Assembly: GCA_017861475.1 (NCBI GenBank)
Contig: JAGFXV010000128.1
Location: forward strand, 1-5,396
Length of the DNA stretch: 5,396 bases
DNA from: Bacillota bacterium
GTDB taxonomy: Bacteria > Bacillota > Syntrophomonadia > Syntrophomonadales > Syntrophomonadaceae
Direction: 5' to 3'
The position numbers were made by a program, and so were the translations under genes. A model generated the notes under the pieces. The model was not told the origin of the DNA, ran no database searches, and worked only from the letters and a program-made list of their open reading frames with translations. Shown here piece by piece: positions 5,356-5,396 of the stretch; the stretch's first letter is position 1; each line of letters begins with the position of its first letter.

Positions 5356-5396
5356 CATGATTTATTTGGACGCAGAGGTTTCAGGCAGTTTGATCT
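5356..5396. other. Right-edge sequence with no recognised feature
   Basis: These 41 bases upstream of the MerR promoter are too short to assign. No ribosome binding site, terminator hairpin or convincing divergent promoter is visible. Confidence 0.5.

Noticed and set aside
1..5396. CRISPR array, tRNA/rRNA, insertion sequence, phage or defence system
   Set aside because: No spaced direct repeats, RNA gene folds, transposase-like frames or terminal inverted repeats were found; the window is metabolic and regulatory.

Overview
The window reads as chromosomal DNA of a Bacillota (Firmicutes) bacterium. This rests on purine-rich GGAGG/GAGGTGA-type ribosome binding sites 5-8 bases before most starts, moderately AT-rich genes, a very AT-rich spacer, and protein types common in anaerobic Clostridia and Negativicutes. 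The genus cannot be fixed from the sequence alone. All five substantial genes lie on the minus strand, so transcription runs from the high coordinates to the low ones.

Upstream unit (about 5355 down to 3133): a MerR-family regulator (5306-4491), an integral-membrane methyltransferase of the isoprenylcysteine carboxyl methyltransferase (ICMT)/PEMT type (4452-3775) and a DUF1992 protein (3757-3179). The gaps are 38 and 17 bases. In front of the regulator is a textbook MerR-type promoter: TTGACC, a 19-base spacer filled by the dyad GACCCTAAGGGTC, then TATACT. The regulator therefore probably controls its own three-gene operon. The unit ends in a perfect 18-bp hairpin just after the DUF1992 stop codon.

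Spacer (2881-3178): terminator hairpin, AT-rich DNA, a candidate extended -10 promoter with a 27-base inverted repeat over its -35, and a possible 10-codon leader peptide whose stop overlaps the next start as ATGA.

Downstream unit (2880 to the left edge): two tandem acyl-CoA synthetases (AMP-forming), 20 bases apart. The first is complete (511 codons). The second shows 441 codons and is cut by the window edge before its C-terminal domain. They are different subfamilies rather than a recent duplication. Together they suggest activation of fatty or other organic acids to CoA thioesters; the substrates cannot be read from the sequence.

I see no CRISPR array, RNA gene, insertion sequence or phage gene, and nothing that amounts to a clearly new system. 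The points most worth a second look are the MerR operator together with its unusual methyltransferase/DUF1992 cargo, and the leader region of the synthetase operon.
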